The notes under the pieces: generated by a model
Database searches by the model: none
What the model saw: the letters and a program-made list of their open reading frames with translations, nothing else
What the model was told of the DNA's origin: nothing
DNA from: Rhodospirillales bacterium
GTDB taxonomy: Bacteria > Pseudomonadota > Alphaproteobacteria > Rhodospirillales > Defluviicoccaceae
DNA: 6,439 nucleotides
Direction of reading: 5' to 3'
NCBI GenBank assembly: GCA_030622775.1
Contig: JAUXFS010000110.1
Location: 1-6,439 of the forward strand
Shown here: piece after piece, positions 4,728 through 6,439 of the stretch
Layout: the number at the start of each line of letters is the position of its first letter
Position numbering within the stretch: position 1 is the stretch's first letter
Position numbers and translations under genes: made by a program

Positions 4728-6439
4728 ATGAGCCATTTGCTCGATCGACTGATCTTCTTTTCGAAGAAGAACGTAGGCGAATTCGCCGACGGTCACGGCG
4801 TGGTGACGCGCGAGGATCGACGTTGGGAGGAGGGCTACCGAAAACGCTGGCAGCACGACAAGATCGTGCGCTCGACTCATGGCGTGAACTGCACCGGATC
4901 GTGCAGTTGGAAGGTCTACGTCAAGGGCGGCATCGTCACCTGGGAAACCCAGCAGACGGATTATCCCCGAACGCGGCCGGACCTTCCTAATCACGAACCT
5001 CGCGGCTGCAGTCGAGGTGCGAGTTACAGTTGGTACCTTTACTCGGGCAATCGGGTGAAGTACCCGCTCGTTCGCTCGCGTCTCGTCAAGGCTTGGCGCG
5101 AGGAACGGCGGATCAAGACCCCGGTCGCGGCATGGAAGGCCATCGTCGAGAATCCGGTAAAGCGGGCATCATACGTGAGCAAACGAGGCCTTGGCGGCTT
5201 TGTCCGCGCCGATTGGGACGAGGTGACCGAAATCATCGCGGCCTCCAACGCCTATACGGCCAAGACGTACGGGCCCGACCGTGTCATGGGGTTCTCGCCA
5301 ATTCCCGCGATGTCGATGGTTTCCTATGCGGCGGGCTCGCGATATCTGTCCCTGATCGGCGGCGTCTGCTTGTCCTTCTACGACTGGTACTGCGACCTGC
5401 CGCCGGCCTCTCCTCAAACCTGGGGCGAACAGACGGACGTTCCGGAGTCGGCCGACTGGTACAACTCTGGGTTCCTGATCCTCTGGGGCTCGAATGTTCC
5501 GCAAACGCGCACCCCGGACGCCCACTTCTATACCGAGGCGCGCTACAGAGGCGCCAAGAGCGTCGTCGTCTGCCCCGACTACAGCGAAGCTTCGAAGTTC
5601 GCCGATCTCTGGCTCCATCCGAAACAGGGTACGGATTCGGCGCTCTCCATGGCCATGGGGCACGTCATCCTGCGCGAGTTCCACCTCGACCGGCAGGCCG
5701 AGTATTTCGAGAACTACTGCCGCCAATACACCGATATGCCGATGCTGGTGCGCCTCGTAAAACGGGACGGCCACTACGTGCCTGATCGGTTTGTTCGGGC
5801 CTCGGACTTCGACAAGAACCTCAGTCAGAAGAACAATTCGGAATGGAAAACCGTCGCCGTTGACAAGGTCTCGAGCAAGATCGTTGTCCCGCGCGGCTCC
5901 GTTGGTTTCCGGTGGGGCGAGCAGGGTAAGTGGAACCTCGAGGAGAAAGACGCCGGGGGCGACGGCACCGAGTTGAAACTCACCTTGATCGGCGACGGAG
6001 ATCATGACGACGTCGCCGAGGTGGACTTTCCTTACTTCGGCAATCGCCATCACGATTACTTCGAGGGCACCGACCATCCGGATATCCTGACCCGCAAAGT
6101 TCCCATCAAGGCGGTCAAGCTGACAGACGGCGACGCCCTGGTTGCGACAGTGTTCGATCTGTTTGTCGCCAACTATGGACTCGACAGAGGCCTTGGCGGG
6201 GAAAACATCGCAAAATCCTATGAGGACAACGCTCCCTACACACCGGCTTGGGCCGAAAAGATCACCGGCGTGCCCGCCGATCATATCGTCACGGTCGCGC
6301 GGGAGTTCGCCAGCAACGCGGAGAAGACCAACGGCAAGTCCATGGTCATTCTCGGCGCCGGGCTCAATCACTGGTACCACATGGACATGAACTACCGGGG
6401 GATCATCAATCTCCTGGTCATGTGCGGCTGTGTCGGTCA
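4728..6439 (+). CDS. narG: Respiratory nitrate reductase alpha subunit NarG (5' part, runs off the window)
   Basis: NarG is the Mo-bis-MGD catalytic subunit of the membrane-bound NarGHI complex; it reduces nitrate to nitrite on the cytoplasmic side with electrons passed from quinol through NarI and NarH. The 570 codons here are about 46% of the usual length of roughly 1,250, and the frame is open at the edge. The match to E. coli NarG is very close throughout. His51, Cys55, Cys59 and Cys94 are the FS0 iron-sulfur ligands, in HGVNCTGSC and RGC. Asp223 in YDWYCDLPPASP is the molybdenum ligand. The segment GAGLNHWYHMDMNYRG (543-558) and the final CGCVG (566-570) are also typical. There is no cleavable Tat signal, as expected. 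ATG 4728 has CGAGGA seven bases upstream. It is 52 bases after narK with no terminator seen, so it should belong to the same operon, followed by narHJI outside the window. Confidence 0.98.
   Translation, partial: MSHLLDRLIFFSKKNVGEFADGHGVVTREDRRWEEGYRKRWQHDKIVRSTHGVNCTGSCSWKVYVKGGIVTWETQQTDYPRTRPDLPNHEPRGCSRGASYSWYLYSGNRVKYPLVRSRLVKAWREERRIKTPVAAWKAIVENPVKRASYVSKRGLGGFVRADWDEVTEIIAASNAYTAKTYGPDRVMGFSPIPAMSMVSYAAGSRYLSLIGGVCLSFYDWYCDLPPASPQTWGEQTDVPESADWYNSGFLILWGSNVPQTRTPDAHFYTEARYRGAKSVVVCPDYSEASKFADLWLHPKQGTDSALSMAMGHVILREFHLDRQAEYFENYCRQYTDMPMLVRLVKRDGHYVPDRFVRASDFDKNLSQKNNSEWKTVAVDKVSSKIVVPRGSVGFRWGEQGKWNLEEKDAGGDGTELKLTLIGDGDHDDVAEVDFPYFGNRHHDYFEGTDHPDILTRKVPIKAVKLTDGDALVATVFDLFVANYGLDRGLGGENIAKSYEDNAPYTPAWAEKITGVPADHIVTVAREFASNAEKTNGKSMVILGAGLNHWYHMDMNYRGIINLLVMCGCVG

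Noticed and set aside
5169..6380. 403-codon open frame on the minus strand opposite narG
   Set aside because: It mirrors a strongly conserved NarG sequence whose cofactor ligands are all intact, and the minus-strand product has no recognisable family.
4728..6439. narG as a truncated pseudogene
   Set aside because: The frame is open to the last base, which falls within a conserved CGCVGQ stretch, so the truncation is only the window edge.

Overview
The window is a stretch of GC-rich bacterial DNA, most likely from a proteobacterium and possibly an alphaproteobacterium. That placement rests on composition, on gene order and on a two-module NarK protein of the kind known from Paracoccus; no rRNA or other marker is present to confirm it. 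All supported genes lie on the + strand. They form the front of a membrane-bound respiratory nitrate reductase (Nar) operon used for anaerobic nitrate respiration or denitrification.

Layout: positions 1-284 are a promoter and leader region. It opens with an exact TTGAC-N4-GTCAA dyad (9-22) of the FNR/CRP-family type. The leader then carries three consecutive inverted repeats (111-127, 172-186, 194-222) and a doubtful 76-codon reading frame (65-295) that overlaps the first sure gene. Next come a 907-residue NarK1-NarK2 double transporter (285-3008), a 65-base gap with a small stem-loop, a second single-module NarK of 533 residues (3074-4675), a 52-base gap, and the first 570 codons of narG (4728 to the window edge), the molybdenum catalytic subunit. 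narH, narJ and narI would be expected just beyond the window. No terminator is visible in either gap and each gene has its own Shine-Dalgarno sequence, so co-transcription from the FNR-type promoter is the simplest reading.

How the genes work together: NarG reduces nitrate to nitrite in the cytoplasm with quinol electrons, so nitrate must be imported and nitrite exported. The N-terminal module of the double protein resembles NarK1-type nitrate/proton symporters, which can start the system. Its C-terminal module and the second NarK resemble NarK2-type nitrate/nitrite exchangers. The operon therefore codes for three nitrate/nitrite-porter modules ahead of one reductase.

The most unusual item is the second NarK. 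Compared with E. coli NarK (recalled, not aligned by software) and with its neighbour, it has about 65-70 extra residues between TM6 and TM7 that hold two more hydrophobic segments, which suggests a 14-helix NarK. It also has a longer TM7-8 loop and a much shorter TM10-11 loop. I see no mobile element, CRISPR array, tRNA or rRNA.
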